From Bacteroidia bacterium (GTDB taxonomy: Bacteria > Bacteroidota > Bacteroidia > Bacteroidales > GCA-2748055), in NCBI GenBank assembly GCA_004525825.1, contig SPBY01000019.1, forward strand, positions 1-15,599: DNA of 15,599 nucleotides, in the 5' to 3' direction. The notes below the pieces were generated by a model. That model was not told where the DNA came from, made no database searches, and saw nothing but the letters and a program-made list of their open reading frames with translations. This document shows, piece by piece, positions 15,274 through 15,599 of this stretch. A program made the position numbers and the translations under genes. How positions within the stretch are numbered: position 1 is the first letter of the stretch; each line of letters opens with the position of its first letter.

Positions 15274-15599
15274 TTAAACGACCGGCCATTGATTAAACGA
15301 CCAGTAAAATTCCCAGTTGGGTCCCCTGAACCAGATTCCCACCACGGTAAATATCACCAGTGCCACCAGGGTACAAGTGAAAAGCACCAGGGCAGCCATG
15401 CGGGTGGAGCGGGTCCGCCGTTGTATCCACTCCGCCGCCAGTATAAAGAACCCTGCCGTAAGGGTGGCCGGGTTTAAAAGCATCACAAACCACTGTGAGA
15501 TTCCCGGAAACCAGTCGCGCAGCCAGCCGAACCTGATCATGATCACCAGCTGGACAAGCACCAGTAAGAATGCAAAAAGTGCGGACCTACCTACAAGAG
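15274..15599 (-). CDS. Membrane subunit of a putative quinol-cytochrome complex (partial, 5' end outside window)
   Basis: The C-terminal 107 residues are present, and the frame is open to the right edge, so the start lies outside. Three membrane helices are visible, near LFAFLLVLVQLVIMI, FVMLLNPATLTAGFFIL and AALVLFTCTLVALVIFTVVG, with short loops. The chain ends IWFRGPNWEFYWSFNQWPVV. The FRGPxW-aromatic ending reminds me of the C-terminal part of cytochrome b-type subunits in some multi-haem quinol oxidoreductases, but this is from memory and no haem-ligand His pair is visible in the fragment. Its stop is 7 bases before the octaheme cytochrome start, so a joint complex is likely. It could instead be another polytopic membrane component. 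Confidence 0.6.
   Translation of the reverse strand, partial: LVGRSALFAFLLVLVQLVIMIRFGWLRDWFPGISQWFVMLLNPATLTAGFFILAAEWIQRRTRSTRMAALVLFTCTLVALVIFTVVGIWFRGPNWEFYWSFNQWPVV

Noticed and set aside
14784..15296. Plus-strand open frame of 170 codons
   Set aside because: It is antisense to the octaheme cytochrome, whose CXXCH motifs fix the true frame.

Overview
The window reads as a chromosomal segment of a member of the Bacteroidota, most likely a Bacteroidales or Marinilabiliales-type lineage. The evidence is the gene content: an S46 dipeptidyl-peptidase, a DUF4837 lipoprotein, a SiaB-like GHKL protein (DUF6272), and a Bacteroidota-style MacB/FtsX permease. Ribosome-binding sites are weak or absent, and one good match to the Bacteroidota -7 promoter element TAnnTTTG is present. 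No rRNA, tRNA, CRISPR array, transposase or phage gene was seen, so this is core genome rather than an island. Most genes lie on the minus strand.

Layout, left to right. (1) 1-815 (-): 5' part of an ABC-transporter permease that runs off the left edge. (2) 963-4153 (-): a run of S46 peptidase, RNase HI and a SiaB-like kinase, read in that order. (3) 4269-6018 (-): a GT4 glycosyltransferase overlapping RNase HII by 14 bp. (4) 6093-7526 (+): a Wzx-like flippase, divergent from the glycosyltransferase. (5) 7527-8073 (+): 322 bp of AT-rich, inverted-repeat-rich non-coding DNA, then a small ribbon-helix-helix-like protein with a hairpin just before its GTG start. (6) 13092-8190 (-): a compact six-gene run of GIY-YIG-like protein, M23 peptidase, dxr, rseP, tatA and DUF4837 lipoprotein. 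(7) 15599-13212 (-): the end of a membrane subunit followed by an octaheme c-type cytochrome.

The parts suggest three themes. The six-gene run is an envelope and isoprenoid block: Dxr makes the precursor of undecaprenyl phosphate and quinones, RseP is an intramembrane protease, the M23 protein probably acts on peptidoglycan, TatA exports folded proteins, and DUF4837 is a predicted lipoprotein. The glycosyltransferase and flippase pair suggests assembly and export of a surface glycan. The cytochrome and membrane subunit look like part of a quinol-linked electron-transfer complex that continues beyond the right edge.

I did not find a clear new defence or mobile system. The points most worth a second look are the octaheme cytochrome with four tandem mono-haem modules, the four-cysteine cluster in the SiaB-like GHKL protein, the small ribbon-helix-helix protein with its upstream inverted repeat, and the GIY-YIG protein that seems to lack its catalytic arginine.
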